A DNA stretch of 64,000 nt from contig NZ_LT985747.1 of NCBI RefSeq assembly GCF_900289175.1, positions 236,506-300,505 on the forward strand, written 5' to 3'. A program made the translations under genes and the position numbers. Positions within the stretch are counted from its first letter, which is position 1, and every line of letters begins with the position of its first letter. This DNA comes from Paenibacillus faecalis (GTDB lineage: Bacteria; Bacillota; Bacilli; Paenibacillales; Paenibacillaceae). This document shows positions 34,433 to 43,847 of this stretch, one piece after another. Under the pieces are notes generated by a model, which was given only the letters and a program-made list of their open reading frames with translations, had not been told where the DNA came from and did not search any database.

Positions 34433-35389
34433 TTATGAACGAGATTCCTGCTGTTCAGGCAGATGTTGTTCAAGAAAATTTAACGCATTCTCGGACATCC
34501 AACCCCGTACCAGCTCCTCCGGATAATGCTTCAGCAGCTTGTTCCCCCACTCCTGATACTTACCGGGGTTCTCCAACCCTTTAACCCACTGATCGATCCC
34601 GTCAAAATCAGACCCAAACATTATATGACGCTCTCCCCCAAGTGAACAAACCCGTTCAATATGAGGTAGTAGATCTTCCGGCTGAACCGATGCCGTGTCA
34701 TCACGGATAAACCATGGTACAAATGTTAACCCAATTCGACCATCCATCGCAACAATTGCGCGAATTTGTTCATCACTCAAGTTGCGCGGATGGGGACAGA
34801 CTCCATAGGCATTAGAATGAGAAGCAATGAAAGGACGGGAAACCAACTCTGTGAGCTCCCAAAATCCAGCTACCGATAGATGGGATACATCCAGAATAAT
34901 ACCGAGTTTATTACAGAGCTCAACCATCTCTCTTCCCTTATTCGTAAGCCCCCCTCCTCGCTTCTCCATAACGCCATCCGCAGCCCAGTTGACATGATTC
35001 CAGGTAAGTCCCATGAATCGTATGCCAAACTCATAACAAAGGCGTACATAAAACAGATCGCCCTCTAGACCATCCACTCCTTCTAGAGAGAGAAGCCCCC
35101 AGCGACTTTTTCCGCTTCGCACATCCTCGATTTGATCACGCCACTTTAACCACTGCAGATTCCCTGTCTCAATCAGTCTGGTGCGGAAGAGTTCCAATTG
35201 AGCTATCACTCGTTCAAATGAGGGCTGTCCATAGTGCTCTGATAAAAATATTGCGAACACCTGCAGTACAACATCGCCCTTTTCCATAGACTGCAAATTA
35301 ACATCCAAGCCCGGACAGCGTTCAAAAGAAGCCTCCGGGTTTTTCCACAACTTGCTGAGCACATCACAATGAAAATCCACTACCTTCAT
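34433..35389 (-). CDS. membrane dipeptidase (peptidase family M19)
   Basis: A 318-residue zinc dipeptidase of the renal-dipeptidase family, cleaving L-Xaa-D-Xaa or other dipeptides; the bacterial members are cytosolic or secreted. Metal ligands and motifs visible: VVDFHCD at the N-terminus, SLEGVDGL with the bridging Glu, ILDVSHLS near residue 175, PFIASHSNAYGVCPHPRN and the FGSDFDG near 265. No signal peptide, so it acts in the cytosol. The first ATG at 35395 sits against AGGGGG; the second at 35389 has the proper spacing. It lies between spoVS and korA, in its own unit. Confidence 0.9.
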   Translation of the reverse strand: MKVVDFHCDVLSKLWKNPEASFERCPGLDVNLQSMEKGDVVLQVFAIFLSEHYGQPSFERVIAQLELFRTRLIETGNLQWLKWRDQIEDVRSGKSRWGLLSLEGVDGLEGDLFYVRLCYEFGIRFMGLTWNHVNWAADGVMEKRGGGLTNKGREMVELCNKLGIILDVSHLSVAGFWELTELVSRPFIASHSNAYGVCPHPRNLSDEQIRAIVAMDGRIGLTFVPWFIRDDTASVQPEDLLPHIERVCSLGGERHIMFGSDFDGIDQWVKGLENPGKYQEWGNKLLKHYPEELVRGWMSENALNFLEQHLPEQQESRS

Positions 35390-35420
35390 TCGCATATCCC
35401 CCTGTCATTCAAACCATAGC

Positions 35421-35453
35421 AAAAAGCCTGTTTACTTTGCAGGTAAACAGGCT
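35421..35453 (-). terminator. intrinsic terminator of spoVS
   Basis: An 11-bp perfect stem AGCCTGTTTAC/GTAAACAGGCT followed on the minus strand by five T, 21 bases after the spoVS stop. Confidence 0.85.
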
Positions 35454-35473
35454 CACCCTCAACACTCCATCAA

Positions 35474-35734
35474 TTATCTAGGTTCTACGATCAATTTAAT
35501 CGCCGTCCGGTCCTCTCCATCAATCACAATATCCGTAAAAGCCGGGATGCAGATCAGGTCTACCCCGCTTGGTGCTACAAATCCCCGGGCAATCGCTACG
35601 GCCTTCACAGCCTGGTTCAGTGCTCCCGCCCCAATTGCCTGAAGCTCGGCACCGCCGCGTTCGCGGAGAACTCCAGCCAGCGCTCCTGCAACTGAATTCG
35701 GATTGGATTTAGCTGAAACTTTTAATACTTCCAT
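35474..35734 (-). CDS. spoVS: stage V sporulation protein S
   Basis: An 86-residue protein nearly identical in pattern to SpoVS of Bacilli (MEVLKVSAKSNPNSVAGALA, GAGALNQAVKAVAIARGFVAPSG). It is a small Alba-like protein that affects sporulation, spore coat assembly and cell division; its mechanism is unsettled. The ATG follows GGGGAGG. It sits downstream of ymdB as in B. subtilis. A sigma-H promoter, as known for B. subtilis spoVS, was not clearly recognised. Confidence 0.96.
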   Translation of the reverse strand: MEVLKVSAKSNPNSVAGALAGVLRERGGAELQAIGAGALNQAVKAVAIARGFVAPSGVDLICIPAFTDIVIDGEDRTAIKLIVEPR

Positions 35735-35866
35735 GATAAGTACCTCCCCTGGGAATGTTGAGTGATGGTTTGCTTTCGTTTACTAGATGTTATTTCATAA
35801 GTGGGGAAAAGATTCCTTCTTTTTTCCAAACCCTCCTTATTTACTCTTAAACCTACAGATGCTATT

Positions 35867-36667
35867 TTAATCCATTCTCCATTCATCTTCATAAAGACGG
35901 ATTTTTTCTATTTTTTTCGCTTTGCCAGTCGCATCGTCAAGCTGTACAAAAACCGCATGGAAATGCCACTTTCCTTCATCAACTTGAAAACGGGCCGGAA
36001 GCTGAGTTTTGAATTTATACAGAACCGCTTCGCGCTGCATCCCCAGCACTCCTTCTTTAGACCCAACCATGCCTGTATCTGTCAAATAAGCTGTGCCATT
36101 CGGCAGAATCGTATCATCATTGCTCTGCACATGGGTATGAGTACCGACAACAATAGATGCCCGACCATCCAAATGCCAGCCCATGGCAATCTTTTCAGAA
36201 GTAGCTTCAGCATGAAAATCAACCAATATATGCTTATGCTTCATTCGGAGCTTATCCATAATTTCATCTGCTGCTCGAAACGGGCAGTCAATTGCCGGGA
36301 GATAAGTCCGGCCCATCAAATTCACAATCGCGAGTTCTTTACCATTTGCTTTTATTACCGTATAGCCACGTCCTGGGGTTCCAGGAGGTAGATTAGCGGG
36401 TCTTACGAGCCGGGATTCATCATCGATAAACTCAAAAATATCACGGTTATCCCAAGTGTGATTTCCCATCGTTATCCCATGAATCCCCCAATTGAAAAAC
36501 TCATTGGCGATCGCAGATGTAATTCCCCGTCCCGAAGCTGCATTCTCACCGTTGACCACAATGATATGTGGATTGTATTTGGATTTCAATTCCGGCAAGG
36601 AAGCTCTTAGAGCTTTCCGGCCTGTCTTGCCAACAATGTCTCCTATAAATAAAACGTTGATGCCCAT
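35867..36667 (-). CDS. ymdB: YmdB metallophosphodiesterase
   Basis: A 266-residue metallophosphoesterase that hydrolyses 2',3'-cyclic nucleotides; in B. subtilis it controls biofilm and motility gene expression. Metal-site motifs visible: FIGDIVGKTGRKAL at the N-terminus, VVNGENAASGRG with the Asn-Glu pair, TMGNHTWDN, VDFHAEATSEK and VGTHTHVQSND. The ORF can also begin at a TTG at 36670; ATG at 36667 with GAGG five bases upstream is given. It follows rny, separated by a terminator. Confidence 0.95.
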   Translation of the reverse strand: MGINVLFIGDIVGKTGRKALRASLPELKSKYNPHIIVVNGENAASGRGITSAIANEFFNWGIHGITMGNHTWDNRDIFEFIDDESRLVRPANLPPGTPGRGYTVIKANGKELAIVNLMGRTYLPAIDCPFRAADEIMDKLRMKHKHILVDFHAEATSEKIAMGWHLDGRASIVVGTHTHVQSNDDTILPNGTAYLTDTGMVGSKEGVLGMQREAVLYKFKTQLPARFQVDEGKWHFHAVFVQLDDATGKAKKIEKIRLYEDEWRMD

Positions 36668-36706
36668 CAACCCCTCTATTCCTTAAAAATTTCAATATAA
36701 AATTAT

Positions 36707-36735
36707 AAAAAGTGGCCGCTACTCGGCCACTTTTT
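36707..36735 (-). terminator. intrinsic terminator of rny
   Basis: A 12-bp perfect stem AAAAAGTGGCCG/CGGCCACTTTTT with a 5-base loop, 11 bases after the rny stop. Confidence 0.88.
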
Positions 36736-36745
36736 ATCTGGAACT

Positions 36746-38287
36746 TTATTTCGCGTAATCAACCGCTCGGGTTTCACGAATAACCGTGACTTTGATATGT
36801 CCAGGGTAATCCAGTTCATTCTCAATGGTCTTGGTAATATCACGTGCCAAGCGGAAAGCTTCAGCATCATCAATTTTATCAGGCTGTACCATCACGCGAA
36901 CTTCACGTCCTGCTTGAATAGCATACGATTTCTCGACACCTTCAAATGACTCGGTGATGGCTTCCAGTTTCTCGAGACGCTTAATATAAGTCTCCAGCGT
37001 TTCTCTGCGCGCCCCCGGTCTTGCCGCAGACAATGCGTCAGCCGCACCGACTAACATAGCAATAACAGAAGTCGCCTCGCAATCGCCGTGGTGAGAAGCA
37101 ATGCTGTTGATAACTACCGGATGTTCTTTGTACTTCTTCGCTAGCTCCACGCCAATTTCAACGTGCGACCCTTCCACTTCGTGATCCAGCGCTTTACCGA
37201 TATCATGCAACAACCCGGCTCGTTTCGCCAATGTGATGTCTTCACCAAGTTCTCCAGCAATAAGGCCTGTCAGGTAAGCCACTTCCATGGAATGTTTAAG
37301 CACATTTTGTCCATAGCTTGTACGGAATTTCAAACGACCTAATATCTTGATCAGGTCAGGATGCAAACCATGCACACCAACCTCGAAAGTTGCCTGCTCT
37401 CCATACTCGCGAATCCGTTCATCCACTTCCTTACGGGATTTCTCCACCATTTCTTCAATACGAGCCGGATGGATCCGTCCGTCCGCGACCAATCTCTCCA
37501 AAGCCGTACGAGCAATTTCACGGCGAATCGGATCGAAACCTGAAAGTATAACCGCTTCCGGTGTATCATCGATAATAAGATCAATACCTGTAAGGGTTTC
37601 AAGTGCACGGATGTTACGACCTTCACGACCAATAATCCGGCCCTTCATTTCTTCGTTCGGAAGTGTCACTACGGAAACCGTCGTCTCCGCTACATGATCA
37701 GCTGCACAGCGTTGGATGGCAAGTGTAATAATCTCGCGCGATTTTTTGTCTGCCTCTTCCTTAGCCTGCTGCTCGAGTTCCTTGATCATCTGCGCGGTTT
37801 CGTGGCGAACTTCCTGCTCTACGTTGTTTAGAATAATGCTTCTGGCATCTTCCATGGTCAGATTCGAAATCCGCTCCAGCTCAGACACCTGGTTTTTGTA
37901 AATAACATCAATCTGCTGTTGAGTTTCTTCAATTCGTTTCTCTTTGTTCGCCACTTGTTCTTCTTTTCGTTCCAAAGATTCTAATTTTTTATCCAGCGAT
38001 TCTTCCTTTTGCAACAATCTGCGTTCTTGTCGTTGAATTTCATTTCGACGCTCGCGAATGTCTTTTTCAGCTTCGGCTCGAACTTTGAATACTTCATCCT
38101 TAGCTTCGAGTACCGTTTCTTTCTTCAGCGCTTCCGCTTCCTTCTTCGCGTTTTCCACGATCTGCACAGCGGCATGTTCTGCGCTGGAAATCTTAGCTTC
38201 TGCAAGGTTTTTGCGAATAAAATAACCGAACCCAAAGAATATAGCGGCAACGAAGAGAACGATTATGACCCAGATCAAAGGTTCCAT
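36746..38287 (-). CDS. rny: ribonuclease Y
   Basis: A 513-residue membrane-anchored endoribonuclease that starts decay of many mRNAs. Layout: one N-terminal membrane helix (about 5-25), a long charged coiled coil (about 30-190), a KH domain (about 200-270; [15 protein letters not shown]) and an HD domain (about 320-430; catalytic [10 protein letters not shown]). The longest ORF starts at 38344, but ATG at 38287 lies behind GAGGAGG and gives [12 protein letters not shown], the usual N-terminus. RicA, encoded 8 kb downstream in the same direction, is a known helper of RNase Y. A sigma-A-like promoter lies at 38547-38576. Confidence 0.97.
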   Translation of the reverse strand: MEPLIWVIIVLFVAAIFFGFGYFIRKNLAEAKISSAEHAAVQIVENAKKEAEALKKETVLEAKDEVFKVRAEAEKDIRERRNEIQRQERRLLQKEESLDKKLESLERKEEQVANKEKRIEETQQQIDVIYKNQVSELERISNLTMEDARSIILNNVEQEVRHETAQMIKELEQQAKEEADKKSREIITLAIQRCAADHVAETTVSVVTLPNEEMKGRIIGREGRNIRALETLTGIDLIIDDTPEAVILSGFDPIRREIARTALERLVADGRIHPARIEEMVEKSRKEVDERIREYGEQATFEVGVHGLHPDLIKILGRLKFRTSYGQNVLKHSMEVAYLTGLIAGELGEDITLAKRAGLLHDIGKALDHEVEGSHVEIGVELAKKYKEHPVVINSIASHHGDCEATSVIAMLVGAADALSAARPGARRETLETYIKRLEKLEAITESFEGVEKSYAIQAGREVRVMVQPDKIDDAEAFRLARDITKTIENELDYPGHIKVTVIRETRAVDYAK

Positions 38288-38546
38288 CTGTTCACCTCCT
38301 CGTTGGTTCCTCCAAGGCATTCCTTGGGAATGTTCAATTGTCATGTTACTTCAGCTTCATACATAAACCCCGGCAATTCAGTCTGCCGTCAACACGCGTA
38401 TCGTTGTTTAACATACGCACGCATAGCCCGCCGCTACCGGCAGATTACATTTCACTATGATTTTGGCGAATCACAATCGAATCTTTCATAAAAAGTAACT
38501 TTTTTGGAAGGAAAAAGGCACCTATAAATGATAAAGATTCTTTTTC

Positions 38547-38576
38547 ATTTTATTCTTTCTGAAAAGATATTGTCAA
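38547..38576 (-). promoter_or_regulatory. candidate sigma-A promoter of rny
   Basis: On the minus strand -35 TTGACA (38576-38571), an 18-base spacer and -10 TAAAAT (38552-38547). It implies a 5' leader of about 250 bases for rny; no riboswitch was recognised in it. The stretch 38288-38546 holds no gene that I can support. Confidence 0.6.
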
Positions 38577-38588
38577 GGGAAAGCCATG

Positions 38589-38625
38589 GGTTCATGACGA
38601 TGATCACCCAAATGAACCTTTTTTT
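38589..38625 (+). terminator. plus-oriented hairpin with T-run between recX and rny
   Basis: GGTTCAT pairs with ATGAACC and is followed by seven T on the plus strand. Flanking genes are on the minus strand, so its partner transcript is unclear. Confidence 0.45.
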
Positions 38626-38640
38626 AGTTCCTCTATTATC

Positions 38641-39378
38641 TTAGTCAAACATCTCGGGCTCTTCAAGAGTCTCTTCCGTTTCATGATCCTCTGCAATGAA
38701 TTGATTGATAATTTTCCGTACCTGTTCACCGGTAAACCCTCGGCGCATTAAAAAAGCCCCCGTCTTACGCTTTCGTTCCAAGGCATCTCCTTTAGTCTGA
38801 TACCATTTTTTTCTGCCTATAATATAAGCGCTTTGCAGTTCATCCTCTTCACTTACTTCATTCAAAGCTTTGGCAATGAGCTCCGTCTGTATACCTTTCT
38901 GACGCAGTTCCTGCCTAACCCACATTCTTCCCTTCTTCTGCCCCGTAATCCGCTGCTCAGCCCACTGTTTGGCATAGAGCTCATCATCAACCAGCCTCTC
39001 CTGCTGGAGCCTGATCACCGTTTCCTCTATACCTTCCGCTGTCATTCCTTTCTGGTGAAGACGCCGAGCGATCTCCTGGGCCGTTCGAGGTTTCCGCTCT
39101 AGAAATTTCAGCGCCTCCACATAGGCTTGCTGCCTCTCATCTGCAGCAACGATCTCTTTCAGTTCTTCCTTGCGGAACACGCTCCCCTTCATCATCCGAA
39201 ATTGAATCATAATATCTTCGTGAATTGATAAAACATATGAATCAAAAGCGATCTGATAACGATGCTTCGGCTTTCGCAGCATCTTCACAGAAGTGATGAT
39301 CAACTCCTCATCATCCGGAAAATGAGAGAGGTCATTTATCTTTTCCTCTATGAGCTTGCGGCTGTACTCCATATCCAT
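38641..39378 (-). CDS. recX: regulatory protein RecX
   Basis: A 245-residue RecX-family protein, mostly helical, which binds RecA filaments and modulates recombination. Family patterns are visible: ALKFLERKPRTAQEIARRL near residue 90, QERLVDDELYAKQWAE, and a late LMRRGFTGEQVRKIINQF. An N-terminal part of about 75 residues before the first RecX repeat is longer than in enterobacterial RecX but usual for Bacilli. The ATG at 39378 follows AGGAGGG. It lies directly downstream of recA but behind a strong terminator, so read-through would set its level. Confidence 0.92.
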   Translation of the reverse strand: MDMEYSRKLIEEKINDLSHFPDDEELIITSVKMLRKPKHRYQIAFDSYVLSIHEDIMIQFRMMKGSVFRKEELKEIVAADERQQAYVEALKFLERKPRTAQEIARRLHQKGMTAEGIEETVIRLQQERLVDDELYAKQWAEQRITGQKKGRMWVRQELRQKGIQTELIAKALNEVSEEDELQSAYIIGRKKWYQTKGDALERKRKTGAFLMRRGFTGEQVRKIINQFIAEDHETEETLEEPEMFD

Positions 39379-39402
39379 TATTCTCCCTCCTGGTCAGCAA
39401 GC

Positions 39403-39446
39403 AAAAAAACGCTTGCCGTCTAGAATAAAACTCAATCGGCAAGCGT
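39403..39446 (-). terminator. intrinsic terminator between recA and recX
   Basis: A 10-bp perfect stem ACGCTTGCCG/CGGCAAGCGT is followed on the minus strand by seven T. Confidence 0.85.
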
Positions 39447-39487
39447 CTCTACTTGAATTTATAAAGCCTTTTAATATGTGCGGCGAT

Positions 39488-40549
39488 CTATTTTTCTTTA
39501 AACAATTCTTGTTCTTCCAGCTCTTCCTGTGCCTTTTCACTTTCACTTTGGGCAGGTACAGTTGTGGTCAAGTTACTGGCTTCACGGATTTTACCCTCAA
39601 TCACATCAGCAATCTCCGGATGCTCTTTCAAGAATTGCTTTGCATTCTCACGGCCCTGGCCCAAACGCTCGCCAGAGAAGGAATACCACGCACCGCTCTT
39701 ATCCACAATATCAAGCTCCGTACCGATATCAACCAAGCTTCCCTCTTTCGAGATCCCTTCACCATACATAATATCAATCTCGGCTTGTTTAAATGGTGGA
39801 GCCACTTTATTCTTTACAACCTTAACTCGCGTACGGTTACCTACCACATCGTTCCCCATCTTGATGCTTTCAATACGACGAACGTCAAGACGGACGGTTG
39901 AATAAAACTTCAAGGCTCGGCCCCCTGGTGTAGTTTCCGGGTTACCGAACATAACACCGACCTTTTCACGAAGCTGGTTGATAAATATGGCAATTGTTTT
40001 GGATTTGCTGATCGCTCCGGACAATTTACGAAGGGCTTGTGACATGAGACGAGCTTGCAGACCTACGTGTGAGTCACCCATGTCCCCTTCGATCTCCGCT
40101 TTCGGAACGAGAGCCGCTACCGAGTCAACAACAATTATATCGACAGCACCGCTGCGAACAAGAGCTTCGGCGATTTCAAGCGCCTGTTCGCCCGTATCCG
40201 GCTGGGACAACAGAAGCTCATCAATGTTAACACCAAGCTTGCTGGCGTATGATGGGTCCAATGCATGCTCTGCATCGATAAATGCAGCTTGTCCGCCTAC
40301 TTTTTGAACTTCTGCTATGGCATGGAGTGCAACCGTAGTTTTACCGGAAGATTCCGGTCCGTAGACCTCAATGATCCGGCCTTTAGGCAGACCACCTGTT
40401 CCCAATGCTATGTCCAATGCCAAAGATCCGCTTGGCACGATTTCCACTTGCATATGGGTGGATTCACCCAGTTTCATAATAGAACCTTTACCGAACTGTT
40501 TCTCTATCTGGCGAAGCGCCATATCCAGCGCAGCACGACGATCTGACAA
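39488..40549 (-). CDS. recA: recombinase RecA
   Basis: A 353-residue RecA: strand exchange and LexA-cleavage coprotease. Walker [10 protein letters not shown] near residue 63, the [14 protein letters not shown] segment, Walker [11 protein letters not shown], the L2 loop region [15 protein letters not shown], and an acidic C-terminal tail. The ORF can be extended to GTG at 40558, but that codon is only two bases from GAAGGG; TTG at 40549 gives [20 protein letters not shown], which matches the usual Bacillus N-terminus. A promoter at 40583-40611 and an SOS box at 40621-40634 lie upstream. Confidence 0.97.
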   Translation of the reverse strand: MSDRRAALDMALRQIEKQFGKGSIMKLGESTHMQVEIVPSGSLALDIALGTGGLPKGRIIEVYGPESSGKTTVALHAIAEVQKVGGQAAFIDAEHALDPSYASKLGVNIDELLLSQPDTGEQALEIAEALVRSGAVDIIVVDSVAALVPKAEIEGDMGDSHVGLQARLMSQALRKLSGAISKSKTIAIFINQLREKVGVMFGNPETTPGGRALKFYSTVRLDVRRIESIKMGNDVVGNRTRVKVVKNKVAPPFKQAEIDIMYGEGISKEGSLVDIGTELDIVDKSGAWYSFSGERLGQGRENAKQFLKEHPEIADVIEGKIREASNLTTTVPAQSESEKAQEELEEQELFKEK

Positions 40550-40582
40550 TGATTCCACAACCCTTCAATTGTTGATAGTAAT

Positions 40583-40611
40583 ATCATACCTTGTTTTTTA
40601 ACGTTTGCCAA
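40583..40611 (-). promoter_or_regulatory. recA promoter
   Basis: On the minus strand -35 TTGGCA (40611-40606), a 17-base spacer and -10 TATGAT (40588-40583), about 35 bases before the start codon. Confidence 0.7.
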
Positions 40612-40620
40612 GCTTTTTTT

Positions 40621-40634
40621 CGAACATACATTCG
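40621..40634 (-). promoter_or_regulatory. SOS box (LexA/DinR site) upstream of recA
   Basis: CGAACATACATTCG matches the Gram-positive LexA consensus CGAAC-N4-GTTCG with one mismatch, 9 bases upstream of the -35 element. Confidence 0.75.
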
Positions 40635-40692
40635 TATTTTTTTAGAACGCTCCCTCCCCCGACTTAACCGCCGCGGCAGCTTCCAAAACAGC

Positions 40693-40726
40693 AAAAAACC
40701 GCGGCCACATCATAAATGCCACGGTT
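40693..40726 (-). terminator. terminator of cinA
   Basis: On the minus strand AACCGTGGC pairs with GCCGCGGTT (one mismatch) and is followed by six T. It lies 69 bases after the cinA stop. Confidence 0.65.
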
Positions 40727-40794
40727 CTTCCGTATACCGATTATACAATTAGACTCCCGACGATTCAAGTCTATTGCTAAATTATTACTGAAGC

Positions 40795-42048
40795 TTACGT
40801 TGCTTGAAGCCTGCGCCATAAATGGTATAACAACGCCTTGGTTGCGCGGATGCGCACCATGTCCCTGTCTCCCCTTAAGTGAAGTTCATAAACCTCGGTC
40901 TTCTTTCCGCGTTCAGATAACCCGATATACACAAGACCTACCGGTTTATGTTCGGTCTCCCCTGGACCTGCAACACCCGTCACTGACAGACCAAAGTCAC
41001 TATCCGCCACCATCCGCACCTGCTCCGCGAGCACCTCTGCTACTTCAATGGAAACAGCACCTGGGGCATTCTCGCCTTCAAGCAGCCGCTGCGGGACATG
41101 GACCAGCTTGTGCTTGATCTCGTTCGTATAGCAGACAATCCCGCCAAGAAGCACCGTCGCGCTGCCTGGAATGGATGTAATGGTATCCATAACAAGGCCA
41201 CCGGTACAGCTTTCCGCAGCACTAAGGGTTAAGCCGCGCTCAGTCATTATATCGACAATCACTTTTTCAATGGGAACATCTTCATTTGCGTACAGATGAT
41301 CCGGTACGATATCCTTGATCTGTTTTTCCAGTCTGTCCAGCTTCTCCATTGCCTCTCTCTCACTTGGAGCCTTTGTAGACAGCCGAACCGTCACTTCTCC
41401 TTCTTTGGCATATAGAGCTATCGTTGGATCGGTCTGGACGGTGATCAAATCCGACAGACGATCATCCAATGCAGACTCGCCAATCCCGGCAAACTTGAGC
41501 ATCTTAGAGTAAAGCGGCAGCTCTTTCGTAAGAACATGCTGCATCAACCAGGGAACAGCTTGCTTCTCAAACATCGGCACAAGCTCTCTCGGAGGCCCTG
41601 GAAGCACAATATAGTGCGTATCTTCATATGTAATTGCATTTCCAACGGCAAGACCGGTTTCATTCGGCAGCGGCGTTCCACCATCAATCGTCAATGCCTG
41701 ACGCTTGTTGTTCTCGGTCATCTCTCTGCCACGATCCATGAAAAAACGGTCAATATTGTCCATCGCCATCCGGTCAATGTGTAGCGAGCTGCCTATAAAT
41801 TCGGCTAGAGCTTCCTTCGTAACATCATCTTGTGTCGGTCCAAGACCTCCGGTCAATACGACAATGTCAGCACGCCGGCTAGAAAGTCTTAGCACTTCTT
41901 TAATCCGCTCTATATTATCCCCAACCACGCTCTGGTAATAAAGGTCGATTCCCATGCCTGCGAATTGCCTTGATAAATACTGGGCGTTAGTATTCGTAAT
42001 TTGTCCGAGCAGCAGCTCGGTTCCTACCGCAATGATTTCAGCCTTCAT
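40795..42048 (-). CDS. cinA: competence/damage-inducible protein CinA
   Basis: A 417-residue two-domain protein: an N-terminal molybdopterin-binding-like domain (about 1-170; ELLLGQITNTNAQYLS, LTGGLGPTQDDVTKEA) with ADP-ribose pyrophosphatase activity in homologues, and a C-terminal CinA domain (about 255-415; LSAAESCTGG, SVTGVAGPGETEHKPVGLVYIG) with nicotinamide-mononucleotide deamidase activity. The longest ORF starts at 42087; ATG at 42048 behind GGGAGG gives the normal N-terminus MKAEIIAVG. The order pgsA-cinA-recA is that of B. subtilis, but here both gaps carry terminators. Confidence 0.96.
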   Translation of the reverse strand: MKAEIIAVGTELLLGQITNTNAQYLSRQFAGMGIDLYYQSVVGDNIERIKEVLRLSSRRADIVVLTGGLGPTQDDVTKEALAEFIGSSLHIDRMAMDNIDRFFMDRGREMTENNKRQALTIDGGTPLPNETGLAVGNAITYEDTHYIVLPGPPRELVPMFEKQAVPWLMQHVLTKELPLYSKMLKFAGIGESALDDRLSDLITVQTDPTIALYAKEGEVTVRLSTKAPSEREAMEKLDRLEKQIKDIVPDHLYANEDVPIEKVIVDIMTERGLTLSAAESCTGGLVMDTITSIPGSATVLLGGIVCYTNEIKHKLVHVPQRLLEGENAPGAVSIEVAEVLAEQVRMVADSDFGLSVTGVAGPGETEHKPVGLVYIGLSERGKKTEVYELHLRGDRDMVRIRATKALLYHLWRRLQAT

Positions 42049-42077
42049 TTTAAACCTCCCGATCATCCCAACTTTAG

Positions 42078-42104
42078 AAAAAAACAATAGGATTCCTCCT
42101 ATTG
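42078..42104 (-). terminator. intrinsic terminator of pgsA
   Basis: An 8-bp perfect stem CAATAGGA/TCCTATTG is followed on the minus strand by a T-run, 11 bases after the pgsA stop. Confidence 0.75.
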
Positions 42105-42115
42105 CTTTCCAGCCT

Positions 42116-42697
42116 TTAATCCCCCCGGAGAAGGTGTTTGTTTTTCACAAAATATTCCAACCCGGAATAGATCGTGATCAGAACAGCCGCCCAAATGGCA
42201 ATCTGGTCAAACGGAATTCCCAGAAACACAAACGGAAAATTGTTAATGAGCAGTGCCACAATAGCGACGATCTGGATCACCGTCTTTAACTTTCCCGAAT
42301 TCCCCGCAGCCATAACAGCCCCGTCAAGAAGGGCGATTTGACGCAAGCCGGTCACAGCAAACTCACGGCTGATGATCACGACCACCATCCAAGACTCAAC
42401 CTTCCCCATCTCCACCAGCGAGATGAGCACTGCTGCTACAAGCAGTTTATCTGCGAGCGGGTCCAGCAACTTGCCAAGATTGGTTACCATATTATTCTTG
42501 CGGGCAAGGTAACCGTCAATCCCATCCGTACTGGCGGCCAAGATGAAGATCAAAGCAGCAATAAGCTGATTGTATGGCAGTGTAAAATCATTCCATACGA
42601 TCGGTTCAGGATAAAAATCGAAATCCACCAGTAAAAAAATCATCATAATGGGGATCAGGCAAATCCGGGCCAGCGTTATGCGATTCGGTAAATTCAT
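42116..42697 (-). CDS. pgsA: CDP-diacylglycerol-glycerol-3-phosphate 3-phosphatidyltransferase
   Basis: A 193-residue membrane enzyme that makes phosphatidylglycerol phosphate, the committed step to phosphatidylglycerol. About five membrane helices; the CDP-alcohol phosphotransferase signature is complete near residues 55-85 (DGIDGYLAR, then G-x3-D-x3-D in GKLLDPLADK). The ATG follows GGGAGG. The position between ymfM and cinA is conserved with B. subtilis, though yajQ and a small membrane gene intervene here. Confidence 0.96.
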   Translation of the reverse strand: MNLPNRITLARICLIPIMMIFLLVDFDFYPEPIVWNDFTLPYNQLIAALIFILAASTDGIDGYLARKNNMVTNLGKLLDPLADKLLVAAVLISLVEMGKVESWMVVVIISREFAVTGLRQIALLDGAVMAAGNSGKLKTVIQIVAIVALLINNFPFVFLGIPFDQIAIWAAVLITIYSGLEYFVKNKHLLRGD

Positions 42698-42861
42698 GAA
42701 GCAACCTCCCTATATTGGGGTTGAGAGTTTCCAAGTTCTTATGTACAAGAAAAAAAGTTAGGAGCACACCTATACCTGCACTCATCCGCCAATAATCTTT
42801 CCGCTTACTTGTAATATCGATTTTCAGTATAATATCAAGGCTCGTCCGATGTCAAAAAATA

Positions 42862-42891
42862 AAAAAACCTCCTCCTCGCACACGAAGGGAG
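42862..42891 (-). terminator. terminator of yajQ
   Basis: On the minus strand a CCTCC...GGAGG stem is followed by seven T, just after the yajQ stop. Confidence 0.6.
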
Positions 42892-42899
42892 GCCAAGGT

Positions 42900-43391
42900 T
42901 TACTTCAGGTTCGTAAACTGCAGATCAAGCGGAAGTTCCGCTTTGTTTAGCAGCTGCATAACAGCCTGAAGATCGTTTTTACTTTTGCCTGAAACCCGAA
43001 TCTGGTCCCCTTGTATCTGGCTTTTCACCTTCAGCTTCGAATCGCGGATCAGCACGTTGATCTTCTTGGCGTTATCCTGATCAATCCCCTGCTTAAGCGA
43101 AAGACGTTGTCTGACGGTACCGAGTGAAGCCGGTTCAATTTTTCCGTAATCTACATTTTTTAACGATAGTCCGCGCTTTACCATTTTGGATTGTAAAATA
43201 TCGATGACCGCATTCAACTTGTATTCATCATCGGAGGTAATGATGAGGATGTCTTTTTCCAGCTTCAAACTACTTTTGCTTCCTTTAAAGTCGTATCGGT
43301 TCTGGATTTCACGCTCCGCCTGGTTAATTGCGTTGCTTAATTCCTGCATGTCCATCTTGGACACAATATCAAATGAATGTTCAGAACTCAT
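42900..43391 (-). CDS. yajQ: YajQ family nucleotide-binding protein
   Basis: A 163-residue YajQ/DUF520 protein. Signature segments: [20 protein letters not shown] at the start, [14 protein letters not shown], and a C-terminal [25 protein letters not shown]. Members bind nucleotides; some bind cyclic di-GMP, and their role in Bacilli is unknown. Starts are possible at 43397 and 43391; the latter has better spacing from AAGGAAGG. It is flanked by terminators and stands alone. Confidence 0.93.
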   Translation of the reverse strand: MSSEHSFDIVSKMDMQELSNAINQAEREIQNRYDFKGSKSSLKLEKDILIITSDDEYKLNAVIDILQSKMVKRGLSLKNVDYGKIEPASLGTVRQRLSLKQGIDQDNAKKINVLIRDSKLKVKSQIQGDQIRVSGKSKNDLQAVMQLLNKAELPLDLQFTNLK

Positions 43392-43536
43392 AGTCATTCC
43401 TTCCTTTCAAAAAACAATATGTACAATCTATTATAGGTTATGATTGAGGCGGAAGTCTAATCCATATGGCAATTTTGTCATGACAAGAAAATACGCCTTT
43501 GTTGGTTTTTTTTACGAGGCGCGACGCTTCTCGAAG

Positions 43537-43581
43537 CAAAAAGACCTCGTTCTTACCTTTTGGGTAAAAACGAAGCCTCTT
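43537..43581 (-). terminator. terminator of the small membrane gene
   Basis: On the minus strand GGCTTCGTTTTTACC pairs imperfectly with GGTAAGAACGAGGTC and is followed by five T, 6 bases after the stop. Confidence 0.6.
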
Positions 43582-43587
43582 AACCAT

Positions 43588-43761
43588 CTAACTGTCCCTG
43601 CCTCTGCTCCTTGCGGGCTGACGAAACATATCAAGAACACCCAATATAACATGGGCAAGCCCGAAACCGAGAATACCATAACCCCAATCATTCGGAATCA
43701 GATAATATCCCAATAGGCTTACAATCATGCCAAGGCCAGCTATAATCCAGCCGACGGTCAT
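43588..43761 (-). CDS. small membrane protein, 57 aa
   Basis: A 57-residue protein with two hydrophobic segments (about 4-25 and 30-50) joined by NDWGYG, and a basic C-terminus (RQPARSRGRDS). I do not recognise the family. A longer reading from 43815 is possible, but ATG at 43761 follows GGGGAGG with normal spacing. It lies 86 bases downstream of ymfM in the same direction and may be co-transcribed with it. Confidence 0.65.
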   Translation of the reverse strand: MTVGWIIAGLGMIVSLLGYYLIPNDWGYGILGFGLAHVILGVLDMFRQPARSRGRDS

Positions 43762-43847
43762 CAGAACTCCACCTCCCCAGGAAAAGACAAAATAGCGAAA
43801 TTTCACATTCCACACACCGCTATTAATTTATCCTGAGAAGAAAGGGT

